Positions 37,571 to 46,837 of a DNA stretch of 64,000 bases are shown here, one piece after another (the stretch's first letter is position 1; every line of letters begins with the position of its first letter). The notes under the pieces were generated by a model. It saw only the letters and a list, made by a program, of their open reading frames with translations, did not search any database and had not been told where the DNA came from. Both the position numbers and the translations under genes were made by a program. Source of the stretch: Clostridiales bacterium (GTDB lineage: Bacteria; Bacillota; Clostridia; Peptostreptococcales; Anaerovoracaceae). The stretch covers positions 124,001-188,000 of the forward strand of contig QXXF01000001.1 in the NCBI GenBank assembly GCA_009911365.1, read 5' to 3'.

Positions 37571-38761
37571 CTATTTCACCTTAACGGTCTTCACTTTGCT
37601 GTACGCACCATAAATTTTCTTGTTTCCGGACTTTTTATAAGCTCTTACTTTCACATAATACTTCTTCCCGGATTTCAACTTTTTGATCACTTTCTTCGTT
37701 GTCTTATTCTTATTGATGGTCACGTTTTTCTTAGCTTTCTTGAAGTTCTTGCTCTGTGCGTAAGTGATCTGGTAACCGTTGGCTTTCTTGTCCCGCTTCC
37801 AGGTAACGGTCATCTGCTTTTTGCCAGCTTTGGCCTTTGTGCTGGCCACTTTCTTCGGCTTGTTCGGAGTCACGGTAATGGTGACGGTTTTGCCCGTGTT
37901 CATATTTTTGTATGTAAATCCGTTAGCCTTGGCATACTTTGCTGCTGCCGGATTGTTAGACTGTCCATAAATGGTGACACTGTTCGTCTTAAGATAAGTA
38001 GCTTTTGCGGGATCTCCACTGGAATGATTGATCTTCTCATATCCCATCGCATGACTACCAATGCTCTTCACTGCATCCGGCACAATGAAATTTTTAATGG
38101 TATCTGAGCTGATAGCATCTTCCCTAATGGCAGTTACTGGGTAAGTTCTCGCATAGTTATTATACCATGCTTTCTCCACTTCTGATAACTCAGCTTCATG
38201 CTTTGCGTCTGGCTTTTCAATGATAACCTGAGTTGGCACTGCATAAGTTTCCAAATCAATATCCCCGTCATCATTATACGCATATCCGCTCATCAATTTC
38301 GCATGCCCGTCAGGATAAATTCGAACACCGCTATACTCTTCGATGAAGCCAACATTCAAGTTAATCTGAAGGGAATTGGAATGCCAGTCGTCTTCATCAT
38401 CATAGTAGCCACTTCCAGCAGCCGGATTCATTGCTACAACGCTAACCTTACCTTCGCCCTTTGCGGTCAGGACTCCATTCTGGTCGATGGTAGCGATGGC
38501 TGAAGTGTTTTCTTTGGAATAAAAATCACTCTTCTGCACTTCCCATGTCCAGTCGCTCTGATCCACATTCGCACCTGCTGGACTGCTGACAACGTTCAGA
38601 TCCACCTTTCCACCAATAGGTACATAATCAGGCATTTTGTCCTGACCCGCAGGGACGATCTTATAGGAATACGATGCCCCAAACGCCATAGACGGCACTG
38701 CGAGTACCGTCAGCAACATCATCAGCGCGATCAGCACGCTGACTTTTCTTTTCTGTTTCAT
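37571..38761 (-). CDS. Secreted Ig-like/fibronectin-III surface protein, copy 2
   Basis: 396 residues from the ATG at 38761 (AAAGGAGGAA upstream). Same architecture as its neighbour: signal peptide (MKQKRKVSVLIALMMLLTVL), Ig-like region ending IATIDQNGVLTAKGEGKVSVV, central VTIYGQSNNPAAAKYAKANGF, and a Lys-rich fibronectin-III module. The two copies are nearly identical over the signal peptide and C-terminal 100 residues and much more diverged between them. Tandem duplication followed by divergence of the exposed middle is the simplest reading. Confidence 0.82.
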   Translation of the reverse strand: MKQKRKVSVLIALMMLLTVLAVPSMAFGASYSYKIVPAGQDKMPDYVPIGGKVDLNVVSSPAGANVDQSDWTWEVQKSDFYSKENTSAIATIDQNGVLTAKGEGKVSVVAMNPAAGSGYYDDEDDWHSNSLQINLNVGFIEEYSGVRIYPDGHAKLMSGYAYNDDGDIDLETYAVPTQVIIEKPDAKHEAELSEVEKAWYNNYARTYPVTAIREDAISSDTIKNFIVPDAVKSIGSHAMGYEKINHSSGDPAKATYLKTNSVTIYGQSNNPAAAKYAKANGFTYKNMNTGKTVTITVTPNKPKKVASTKAKAGKKQMTVTWKRDKKANGYQITYAQSKNFKKAKKNVTINKNKTTKKVIKKLKSGKKYYVKVRAYKKSGNKKIYGAYSKVKTVKVK

Positions 38762-38894
38762 AACTAAATTCCTCCTTTGTGCAATATGAATTATGTTAAC
38801 TTTTTTAATCATACCACAAAATTTTCCGCTTGTCATAGCAATGTAATAATTAGACAGTTTAATGTAACAAGTAGCATCATTTTATTCTCCGTTC

Positions 38895-40259
38895 CTATCT
38901 CTGCGCCGCACCTTTCCGCCTTTGGCAATCCGTCTGCGCCGGGCCATCCAATAGGCGGCCCTTCTTGTCGAACCGGGAGCCGTGGCAAGGACAATCGTAG
39001 CTGTCTTCATCCATATTCCACTCCAGCCGGCAGCCCATATGCGGGCAGTTTGGGATCACCTCGCCTGTTCCAGCAGGCAGAATATGCTTCGCCAAGCCCT
39101 TCACCGTATGCCCGCTGTGAATAGCCAGCTCTTTGGCCGCCTGCATGGTAAAACGCCGCTTAGGAGAAAAGATATCCGCCTCCGGGCAGTCCTTCCCCGC
39201 GATCAAAGCAGTCAAGACACGAGCGCTTACCATTGACGAGGTCATCCCCCATTTTCCAAATCCCGTTGCCACGTACCATTCAGGCTCCCTGCGGGAAAAG
39301 CACCCGATATAGGGAATCCCATCCAGAGTCACGCAGTCCTGGGCTGACCAGCTAGCGCTCTCTCGGCAGTCAGGATATAGATCCGCTGCCTTACTCCGCA
39401 GCATTTCATACTTCCCGCCTCCTTTATTCAGTCCAGTCCGATGACTGCCCCCGCCCAGTAGGAGCAGTTCTCCCTGGGGCCGGAAGGAAAGCCCACCAGG
39501 GTCAATGCCCAAATACATGCCCTCCAGGGCCCCGGCCCCTTCTAACGCCACAACATAGCTCCGTTCCTGATACATCCTAGCAAAATAGTAGCCCGGCATA
39601 TTGGCAAAGGGGAAATGCGCCGCAAACACAATATGCTTCGCCGTGATCCGGCCTCTATCCGTGATCACCTGATTTCCCTCCACTTTCAGTGCTTTTGTCT
39701 GCTCGTGCACGGTCACTCTTTCCCCTAGTTTCTCCAGAAACTTTAGAGGTTGGAACCTAGCCTGACCTTCAAACTTTGTCACGCCTGCCACAGGAAAAGG
39801 AAGTTCGCTTCTGGTATCAAAGGATGCTATGATCCCCAGTCGCTTCGCCGCCTCTGTCTCTCGCTTCAACAGAACCGTTTCCTCCTGCGAATACAAGTAT
39901 GCCGGGCATCTGACAAAATCACAGTCAATCCCCAGCTCCAAAACCAATCGCTCGTATTCTTCAATCGCCGCCTCGTTTGCCTGGGCGTAATGCTTTGCCA
40001 TGCTGTGTCCAAAAGTTCGAATCAGCCGGTCGTAGACCAGACCATGCTGCGACGTGATTTTCGCTGTTGTGTTTTTTGTCTGGCCGCTCCCGATCCGGTC
40101 AGCCTCCAGCACCACGGCTTGAATGCCTGCCTGCTCTAAATAATAGGCTGTCAGCATTCCGGCCAGCCCCGCGCCTATGACCACCGCCTGTGTCTCCAGA
40201 TCTTCCGCAAGCGGCTCCCTCTTTCTGATTTCTGTTTCCGCTGTCCAAATAGACTCCAT
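38895..40259 (-). CDS. FAD-dependent oxidoreductase with C-terminal Rieske domain
   Basis: 454 residues. A DAO-type FAD domain begins with VVIGAGLAGMLTAYYLEQAG and includes GIDCDFVRCPAYLYS and the late YVATGFGKWGMTSSMVSA. The C-terminal 60 residues form a Rieske [2Fe-2S] domain with CPHMGC and CPCHGSRF supplying two Cys and two His ligands. The same fusion occurs in Bacillus YhfW and relatives, whose substrate is not settled. It is monocistronic and cytoplasmic. Confidence 0.9.
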   Translation of the reverse strand: MESIWTAETEIRKREPLAEDLETQAVVIGAGLAGMLTAYYLEQAGIQAVVLEADRIGSGQTKNTTAKITSQHGLVYDRLIRTFGHSMAKHYAQANEAAIEEYERLVLELGIDCDFVRCPAYLYSQEETVLLKRETEAAKRLGIIASFDTRSELPFPVAGVTKFEGQARFQPLKFLEKLGERVTVHEQTKALKVEGNQVITDRGRITAKHIVFAAHFPFANMPGYYFARMYQERSYVVALEGAGALEGMYLGIDPGGLSFRPQGELLLLGGGSHRTGLNKGGGKYEMLRSKAADLYPDCRESASWSAQDCVTLDGIPYIGCFSRREPEWYVATGFGKWGMTSSMVSARVLTALIAGKDCPEADIFSPKRRFTMQAAKELAIHSGHTVKGLAKHILPAGTGEVIPNCPHMGCRLEWNMDEDSYDCPCHGSRFDKKGRLLDGPAQTDCQRRKGAAQR

Positions 40260-40401
40260 GGCCTCACTCTCCTCATATCACAAATTCCACAGCCAGGAAA
40301 AGTAGGCTGTCTCCCTATATGACATAGCATGTGTTACAATCCGGAAATTATGCGGCCCGACCATTGGGCGAGACATCTTCCAGTTCGGGTAGGATAAGGA
40401 T

Positions 40402-40422
40402 GGGGCTAGGGGCTAGGGGCTA
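40402..40422. repeat. Three tandem heptamers GGGGCTA
   Basis: Three perfect copies in a row in the spacer between the Rieske-FAD gene and the ECF S-component gene. No function is apparent. Confidence 0.5.
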
Positions 40423-40485
40423 GGCTCCACGCTCCATACGGCTTTATGCGCAATCTTTTGCTGCTCGAACCCTGACAGAACCAAC

Positions 40486-40532
40486 AAAAAACAGACCCTG
40501 AAAGCCAGTCATCAGACTTCTTTCAGAGCCTG
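40486..40532 (-). terminator. Terminator after the ECF S-component gene
   Basis: CAGACCCTGAAAG (40492-40504) pairs with CTTTCAGAGCCTG (40520-40532) through two wobbles. A run of T residues follows on the minus strand. Confidence 0.75.
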
Positions 40533-40551
40533 CCAATAAACAAACTCCTTT

Positions 40552-41109
40552 TTATTTCACTTCATCCAACCGATAGGCAAAATACCGCCTTGCCGGTGTC
40601 TTGTACAGCGCTGCCGCCAGCACTGTGGCTATAACCATGCCTACTGCGAACTGCCCGATGTTCCAAGGCACGCCTAGCATTGGCGCGGCCCAGTTGCCAT
40701 ACATCACGCCTTCTGCCGCATAATAGCCAATGACCATGACAATCCCTGAAATGACCATTCCAATCAGCTCCATGATCGGCACGCCGGCAATGGTTTTGCC
40801 CCCCTGCTTTAGCGTTGCGGCGAGGAACAGCCCCATGACAATGGCCATGATCCCTTTGATAGCAAAGGTCCATGGTGCCCACACCGGGAATCCGCCTAAG
40901 ATATCCCCCATCGCGCCGCCTAACGCAGCGGCAATCGCCCCATGCTTCCAGCCCATCACCAGCACAGCCAAAAAGATCATCGCATCCCCCAGATGCACGT
41001 ATCCCTGGGTGAATGGGATAGGGACCCTGACAAACATAATCGCTACCATGATCAGACCCATCATCAACGCAGTCATGACCACGTTCGCTGCTCCTCCTAA
41101 ATGCTTCAT
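40552..41109 (-). CDS. ECF transporter S component
   Basis: 185 residues with five to six hydrophobic helices and the S-component pattern IPFTQGYVHLGDAMIFLAVLV, then GAIAAALGGAMGDILGG and WAPWTFAIKGIMAIVMG. S components bind a vitamin and work with a shared energising module (EcfA, EcfA', EcfT), which is not in the window. The divergent MocR regulator next door belongs to a group that often responds to pyridoxal phosphate, so vitamin B6 or a related compound is a reasonable guess for the substrate. That link is inference only. Confidence 0.85.
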   Translation of the reverse strand: MKHLGGAANVVMTALMMGLIMVAIMFVRVPIPFTQGYVHLGDAMIFLAVLVMGWKHGAIAAALGGAMGDILGGFPVWAPWTFAIKGIMAIVMGLFLAATLKQGGKTIAGVPIMELIGMVISGIVMVIGYYAAEGVMYGNWAAPMLGVPWNIGQFAVGMVIATVLAAALYKTPARRYFAYRLDEVK

Positions 41110-41124
41110 TTTTTCCTCCTACAC

Positions 41125-41153
41125 TTTACGAAATGTCCCGTTTCGTCTATAAT
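41125..41153 (+). promoter_or_regulatory. Sigma-A promoter of the MocR gene
   Basis: TTTACG (41125-41130), a 17-base spacer and a perfect TATAAT (41148-41153), about 80 bases before the start codon, in the divergent spacer shared with the ECF gene. Confidence 0.6.
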
Positions 41154-41230
41154 ACAAGGTAAATGTATATAAGTGAATAGACAAATACAATTATTTTTAT
41201 AGGTACAGTTAAGCCTAATAAGGAGGTGCC

Positions 41231-42640
41231 ATGAAAGCGATCATTCCTAATATCGATGAACATACCAAACGCCCTTATTATCTCCAATTATATGACTATA
41301 TAAAGGAAGCAATTTTATCAGGTGAAATCAGCCAAGGCGAAAAGCTGCCCTCTCTTCGCAGCCTATCAAAATCTCTGGGACTGAGCATGACCACCATAGA
41401 ATTGGCCTACAGTCAGTTGTCAGTGGAGGGCTACATTTACAGCAAGCCCCAGTCCGGCTACTATGCCAGCAGCGTGCTGCCCGCCCAAACCATGGAAATT
41501 TCCCAGAAAAAGGATGCCTCCCCCCTGGATCTGACCATGGAAGCCCAACGCCCTGAATTTTATTATGACCCGGATTGCTTTGACTTCAACAAATGGAAAA
41601 AGTGCCTCAATAAAGTCATCACCGAGTATTCTCCTCTGCTGTTCTTTGAAAGCGATCCACAGGGAGAAATGGCTCTGCGCTATGAAATTTCCAAATACCT
41701 TTATCAATCCCGGGGCGTCATCTGCCAGCCATCTCAGATTGTCATCGGCGCAGGAACACAACAGATCACCAACCAACTGGCTAATATCTTGAAAAAAATG
41801 ACCATCGGTCACATTGCTGTGGAAAACCCTGGATACATGCCTGTACGCAATATTTTTCGGGACCGGGGCTTTGCCATTACTCCAGTCAATGTGGGTGCTG
41901 AAGGTATCGCAATCGACCGACTGCCTTCCAACATCCGCTCCGCAGTTTACGTCAGTCCCTCTAACCAAGTGCCCACTGGAGCCGTGATGCCTGTGGGAAA
42001 ACGCTACGAGCTGCTGGAATGGGCTACTAAAAACGACAGCATCATCATGGAAGATGACTATGACAGTGAGCTGCGTTATTTCGGCAAACCCATCCCAGCG
42101 CTGCAGGGGTTGGACGCACGAGGACGAGTCGTCTATCTAGGGTCCTTTTCCATGACCCTGTTTTCTTCCATCAAAATCAGCTACATGGTGCTGCCCCCTG
42201 CCATGGAAACCATCTTCCACGCCATCAGAGCCGATTACACCCAGACTTGCTCCAAAATGGAACAGCTGACTTTGGCCTTGTTTATGGAGCGTGGCTTTTA
42301 CCAAACCAATATCAAGAAACTGCGCGGTCTGTACGCACAAAAGCTGAACGCTGTGATCCGCTGCCTAACCACAGATTTCACCGCGCCCACGGACACGTCC
42401 TCCGGCATCACGGTCATTGTGAAAGTCAAAAGCGCCAAGCACCCGGAAGCGCTATGCACTGATGCGAAAAGTCTAGGGATCGCTGCCATCCCCTCAGTTT
42501 CTTTTGGAGAAAATCCAAGCACCCGGTTCCCGTCCCTGGTTTTGTACTACAACCAGATCCCTCTAGCCGAAATCCCCAAAGCCATGGAGCAGTTAGTGGA
42601 AAAATGGCGGCAGGTCCCAGAAGAGTCCAAGACATCCTAA
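41231..42640 (+). CDS. MocR/PdxR-type regulator (GntR helix-turn-helix plus aminotransferase domain)
   Basis: 469 residues. The N-terminal winged helix (RPYYLQLYDYIKEAILSGEI; LPSLRSLSKSLGLSMTTIELAYSQLSVEGYI) is joined to a fold-type-I aminotransferase domain. That domain has the expected VYVSPSNQVPTGAVMP, EDDYDSELRY and SFSMTLFSSIKISYMV. In the last motif the PLP lysine position is K in SSIKIS. Such proteins sense PLP or amino compounds rather than catalyse transamination. It is divergent from the ECF S-component gene, its likely target. Confidence 0.9.
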   Translation: MKAIIPNIDEHTKRPYYLQLYDYIKEAILSGEISQGEKLPSLRSLSKSLGLSMTTIELAYSQLSVEGYIYSKPQSGYYASSVLPAQTMEISQKKDASPLDLTMEAQRPEFYYDPDCFDFNKWKKCLNKVITEYSPLLFFESDPQGEMALRYEISKYLYQSRGVICQPSQIVIGAGTQQITNQLANILKKMTIGHIAVENPGYMPVRNIFRDRGFAITPVNVGAEGIAIDRLPSNIRSAVYVSPSNQVPTGAVMPVGKRYELLEWATKNDSIIMEDDYDSELRYFGKPIPALQGLDARGRVVYLGSFSMTLFSSIKISYMVLPPAMETIFHAIRADYTQTCSKMEQLTLALFMERGFYQTNIKKLRGLYAQKLNAVIRCLTTDFTAPTDTSSGITVIVKVKSAKHPEALCTDAKSLGIAAIPSVSFGENPSTRFPSLVLYYNQIPLAEIPKAMEQLVEKWRQVPEESKTS

Positions 42641-42749
42641 AAATTTTCCCAAAGCCAAGCCTCAGATACAGCAAGAAACGCCCAAGCGTCTCACATAGAG
42701 CACCGGGCGTTTCTTGCATGGTCTATTGTTTGTTTGTATGTTCGATTGC

Positions 42750-44456
42750 TTATTTGTAATGAAGCAAATGATGCGCTTTGTCACCTGCCAGCAGATTCGC
42801 GTACAGCCCTTCTGCCACAGGGTTTTCCGCAGACAGCTTCACATTGGAAAGCCGATCTGCTTCATACATGCCTTCCGAGCGTTCTGGTTTGGCCCTTCCG
42901 ATCACGAACGGCTGTCCCGCTCCTGCGATGCACCCGCCTTCGCAAGCCATGACTTCCACAAAATCATAGTGGACTTCACCGGCCTGCATAGCCTGAATCA
43001 GATTTTCAGCGTTCTTCAAGCCGCTGACAATGGCAATGGAAAGTTCCCGATCTTCTTTATATGGAATCTTCACTTCCTTCAGACCATCGAAACCTCTGAC
43101 ACCTGTAAAGGAAATGTCCGCCAGGTGATCTCTTGCCGCGGATCCCATGACATAACGGATCACAGCTTCTGTCACGCCGCCTGTCACGCCGAAGATCATG
43201 CCCGAACCACTGGCAATACCAAATGGCATGTCAACTGCTTCTGGCAGAATCTCTTCAAAACGCAGTCCAGCTTCCCGAATCATGTTAGCCAACTCAATGG
43301 TCGTGATGGAGTGGGCAACTGTCGGTTCGCCGTCATACTGGAATTCGTCTCTGTGGATCTCAAACTTTTTCGCAGTACAAGGCATGATAGCCACGACTTT
43401 CGTCTTCTTTGGCTTTTTGCCTGTCTCATTGACCTTTGCCCGTTCCTTCAGCACAGAGCCTAGCATTTCCATCGGTGATTTACAGCTGGAAATATTGTCG
43501 TACAGCTCCGGATGGTTGATTTCCGCATAACGAAACCACGCAGGGCAGCAGGAAGTGAATAGCGGCAGCGTTCCGTCGTTTTCCAGGTGTTCGATAAATT
43601 CTCTGGCTTCTTCGATGACCGTCAGGTCCGCGCCAGTAGCTGTGTCATAAACTTCGTCAAAGCCCATTCTCCGCAGAGCCGCGACAATCTTGCCCATGAC
43701 ATTGGTTCCCCGAGGGATATCGAATTCATCTCCCAACGCAACCCTAACAGCAGGTGCGATCTGGGCTACCACAGTAGTGTTGTCGTCATAGAGATCTTCC
43801 CACAAACTCCTAGTATCATTTTTGACTGTGATCGCGCCAGTCGGGCAGATAGCCGCACACTGGCCGCAGTTGACACAGTTTGTTTCAGAAATCGGCATCT
43901 TGAAGGCAGTGGTGACTTCCATCTTGGAGCCTCTGAACGCAAAATCAATGGCTCCCACGTTTTGAATCTCTGAACACATCCGTACGCAGTCACCGCAGAT
44001 AATGCACTTGTTCGGATCCCTGGTAATGGCTAGGGAAGATTCATCTTTGTCATCCCAAATGCTGTATGGTTCAAAGCGAACATCTTTCAGCCCAAATCTT
44101 TGAGCTAGGTCCTGTAGTTTGCAGTCAAAATTCTTGTCACAGGTCGTGCAGTCTCTGCAGTGGTCCGCCAGCATCAGCTCCAAGACCATGCGTCTGTATT
44201 TTTGCAGACGCGGCGTGTTGGTTTTGATCTCCATGCCGGAACGAGGCGGCGTGGAACAGGAAGCCATGATTTCTCCATGCTTGCCTTCTACAACACACAT
44301 CCTGCATGCACCATAGGTGGACAGCACAGAATAGTAGCACAGGGTCGGCAGTTCGATGCCGGCTTTGCGGATCACGTCTAGGATATTTTTTTCTCCTTCA
44401 ATGGCTACAGGAAGGCCATCGATCATCATAAACTTTTTATTATTCATTGTATTCAT
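42750..44456 (-). CDS. hydA: [FeFe] hydrogenase catalytic subunit HydA
   Basis: 568 residues. An N-terminal 2Fe-2S domain (C40, C51, C54, C67) is followed by a His-Cys cluster (about 99-112) and two [4Fe-4S] clusters (CIICGDCVRMC; CVNCGQCAAIC). The H-cluster domain carries L1 TSCCPAW (301-307), L2 MPCTAKK (358-364) and L3 MACEGGCIAGAG (503-514). This layout matches the NAD-linked trimeric hydrogenases (group A3-like) that bifurcate electrons between ferredoxin and NADH. It is cytoplasmic and lies five bases after HydB. The last L3 glycine is replaced by Ala-Gly, a small variation. Confidence 0.94.
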   Translation of the reverse strand: MNTMNNKKFMMIDGLPVAIEGEKNILDVIRKAGIELPTLCYYSVLSTYGACRMCVVEGKHGEIMASCSTPPRSGMEIKTNTPRLQKYRRMVLELMLADHCRDCTTCDKNFDCKLQDLAQRFGLKDVRFEPYSIWDDKDESSLAITRDPNKCIICGDCVRMCSEIQNVGAIDFAFRGSKMEVTTAFKMPISETNCVNCGQCAAICPTGAITVKNDTRSLWEDLYDDNTTVVAQIAPAVRVALGDEFDIPRGTNVMGKIVAALRRMGFDEVYDTATGADLTVIEEAREFIEHLENDGTLPLFTSCCPAWFRYAEINHPELYDNISSCKSPMEMLGSVLKERAKVNETGKKPKKTKVVAIMPCTAKKFEIHRDEFQYDGEPTVAHSITTIELANMIREAGLRFEEILPEAVDMPFGIASGSGMIFGVTGGVTEAVIRYVMGSAARDHLADISFTGVRGFDGLKEVKIPYKEDRELSIAIVSGLKNAENLIQAMQAGEVHYDFVEVMACEGGCIAGAGQPFVIGRAKPERSEGMYEADRLSNVKLSAENPVAEGLYANLLAGDKAHHLLHYK

Positions 44457-44461
44457 TTTGA

Positions 44462-46339
44462 CTAAGCCTCCTTGATTGCCTTAAATTTGCAAGAACTCAG
44501 GCATGCGCCGCATTTGATGCACTTGCTCTGGTCGATCTCAAACGCTTCCTTGATTTTACCAGAAATCGCTCCCACCGGACAGACTTTGGAACACAGGCTG
44601 CAGCCCTTGCAGTGGTATTTTTCAATATAGATCTGTTTTAACGCCTGACAAGTCTTTGTCCTGCAGCGTTTGTCTCTGATATGTTCTTCATACTCGTCCC
44701 GGAAATATTTCAGGGTGGAAACTACCGGGTTGGCGGCTGTTTTGCCTAGTCCGCACAGTGCTGTGGAAGTGATAGTGTCAGCCAGCTCTTCCAGCATATC
44801 CAGATCAGACATTTCGCCTCTGCCATCTACGATCTTTTCCAGGATCTCCAGCATCCTTCTGGTCCCTTCACGACAAGGCACGCACTTTCCGCAGGATTCA
44901 TTTTGGGTAAAGTTCATGAAGAATCTAGCCACTTCTACCATACAGGTGTCTTCGTCCATGACTACCAGGCCGCCGGAACCGATCATGGCTCCCGCCTTTT
45001 TCAGGCTGTCAAAATCCAGAGGCAGATCCAGGTGTTCCTCTGTGAGGCAGGCTCCAGAAGGTCCGCCAATCTGAACGGCTTTGAACTTCTTTCCGCCTCT
45101 GACGCCACCGCCCACATCGAAGATGATATGCCGCAGCGTGGTTCCCATCGGGACTTCGATCAGCCCTGTGTTAACAATGTTTCCAGTCAGCGCAAAGGCC
45201 TTTGTTCCCGGACTCTTCACAGGTCCGATGGTCTTGTACCAGTCCGCTCCCTTTTCAATAATAATTGGAACATTAGCGAATGTTTCCACGTTGTTGAGCA
45301 GCGTTGGTTTTCCAAACAAGCCGTGTTCCACGGTTCTCGGAGGTTTTACTCTCGGCATGCCTCTATCACCTTCGATAGAAGTGGTCAGGGCACTGCCCTC
45401 TCCGCAGACGAACGCACCTGCTCCTTTTACAATATAGATGTCAAACTCAAAGTCTGTTCCCAGGATGTTCTTTCCCAGAAGCCCGTATCTGTGGCAGTCA
45501 GCGATGGCATTTTCTAGCCTTTGCACGGCCAGTGGGTACTCAGCTCTTACATAGATGTACCCTTCCTTCGCACCTGACGCATATCCGGCGATCATCATGC
45601 CTTCTAGCATTTTATGTGGGTCACCTTCCATGATGCTTCTGTCCATGAACGCACCCGGGTCCCCTTCGTCACCATTGCAGACAACATATTTTTCGGGATC
45701 TTTCTGGGCCTTTACCTGACTCCATTTTCTTCCTGCCGGGAAGCCGCCGCCGCCCCGTCCTCTCAGGTTGGAATCGGAAATGGTTTTTACGATATCATCC
45801 GGTGTGATGTCAAAGAGACATTTTTCCAAAGAACTGTATCCGCCATAAGCGATATACTCTTCGATGGATTCCGCATCGATCTGACCGCAATCCTCCAAAA
45901 CGATTCTGGTCTGATTCTTATAAAATGGGATTTCTTCTTGTACAGAATATGTAATGTCATCTCTGGAATAGATCAAACGCTCGATGACTTCATCGCCCAG
46001 AATGGATTTTTCCACGATTTCTTCGCAGTCATCAATGGAGACTTTTAGATATAACAGCTTTGCTGGCTCGATACGAAGCAAAGGCCCCATTTCGCAAAAC
46101 CCGTGGCATCCGCTTTTTTTCAGGCCAACGTGGTCACCCTGCTCTTCTTTTTCCAGCTTTACTTGGCATTTCACGCCCTTTTCTTCGATCAGCTGTTTCA
46201 GCCTTTCATAGATTTCCATGGAACCGCCTGCCACGCAGCCTGTTCCTCCGCAGACATAGATCTTTTTTGTCTGGTTGTCGATCTGCTCCAGGAAAGCTGC
46301 TCTGGATTTCTGCATTGATGCTCTGTTTTCAATTACCAT
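44462..46339 (-). CDS. hydB: NADH-binding subunit HydB (NuoF-like) of the hydrogenase
   Basis: 625 residues. The N-terminal thioredoxin-like [2Fe-2S] domain uses C30, C35, C78 and C82. The NuoF core binds FMN and NADH (LRGRGGGGFPAGRKW, 192-206; NGDEGDPGAFMDR) and its [4Fe-4S] cluster lies in SCGKCVPCREGTRRM. The C-terminal 75 residues add two more [4Fe-4S] clusters (CKGCSLCSKVC; CIKCGACLSSC). This is the flavin site at which bifurcation occurs in HydABC. It is the middle gene of the hydC-hydB-hydA operon. Confidence 0.94.
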   Translation of the reverse strand: MVIENRASMQKSRAAFLEQIDNQTKKIYVCGGTGCVAGGSMEIYERLKQLIEEKGVKCQVKLEKEEQGDHVGLKKSGCHGFCEMGPLLRIEPAKLLYLKVSIDDCEEIVEKSILGDEVIERLIYSRDDITYSVQEEIPFYKNQTRIVLEDCGQIDAESIEEYIAYGGYSSLEKCLFDITPDDIVKTISDSNLRGRGGGGFPAGRKWSQVKAQKDPEKYVVCNGDEGDPGAFMDRSIMEGDPHKMLEGMMIAGYASGAKEGYIYVRAEYPLAVQRLENAIADCHRYGLLGKNILGTDFEFDIYIVKGAGAFVCGEGSALTTSIEGDRGMPRVKPPRTVEHGLFGKPTLLNNVETFANVPIIIEKGADWYKTIGPVKSPGTKAFALTGNIVNTGLIEVPMGTTLRHIIFDVGGGVRGGKKFKAVQIGGPSGACLTEEHLDLPLDFDSLKKAGAMIGSGGLVVMDEDTCMVEVARFFMNFTQNESCGKCVPCREGTRRMLEILEKIVDGRGEMSDLDMLEELADTITSTALCGLGKTAANPVVSTLKYFRDEYEEHIRDKRCRTKTCQALKQIYIEKYHCKGCSLCSKVCPVGAISGKIKEAFEIDQSKCIKCGACLSSCKFKAIKEA

Positions 46340-46354
46340 ATTTTCGCTCCCCTC

Positions 46355-46837
46355 TTACTTTAATTCCGAAAGAAGTTCGATCGCCTTCTCCGGAGTCATT
46401 GCTGGATGTACCTTGTCGTTTACAGTCAGAACTGGCGCCAAGCCGCAAGCTCCCAGACAGGATACGGTTTCTACCGTGTACATCAGGTCGTCTGTGGTGC
46501 TTTTTTCACTGGAAAGACCCAGCTCTTTTCTCAGCGCTTCTAAAATCGGAATGGATTTCCGAACATGACAGGCTGTGCCATCACAAATCTTGATCACATA
46601 TTTTCCTTTTGGTGAAAGCGAGAAGTTTTCATAAAATGTAGCAATGCTATAGATCTTCGCAAGACTGACTCCCAGCTTTTTTGACAAGTAGTCGAACGCT
46701 TCTCTCGGCAGGTACCGGTATTCCTCCTGGATATCCTGCAGGATGGCTACAATGGGCTTGTCATCATCGTGGGCACGAATAATTTCATCGATCTTCTGAT
46801 ACAATTCTTGATTGTCCATAATTTCCTCCCTGAACAA
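46355..46837 (-). CDS. hydC: NuoE-like subunit HydC of the hydrogenase
   Basis: 160 residues, standard NuoE size. A helical N-terminus (AILQDIQEEYRYLPREAFDYLSKKL) is followed by the [2Fe-2S] thioredoxin fold with CDGTACHVRKS and CLGACGLAPV supplying four Cys. It relays electrons within the HydABC complex. It is the first gene of the operon; GGGAGGAAATT precedes the start. Confidence 0.93.
   Translation of the reverse strand: MFREEIMDNQELYQKIDEIIRAHDDDKPIVAILQDIQEEYRYLPREAFDYLSKKLGVSLAKIYSIATFYENFSLSPKGKYVIKICDGTACHVRKSIPILEALRKELGLSSEKSTTDDLMYTVETVSCLGACGLAPVLTVNDKVHPAMTPEKAIELLSELK

Noticed and set aside
42714-43463. Long plus-strand frame of 249 codons opposite hydA.
   Set aside because: It is antisense to the well-conserved hydrogenase gene and its translation resembles no family; a shadow frame of a GC-skewed gene.
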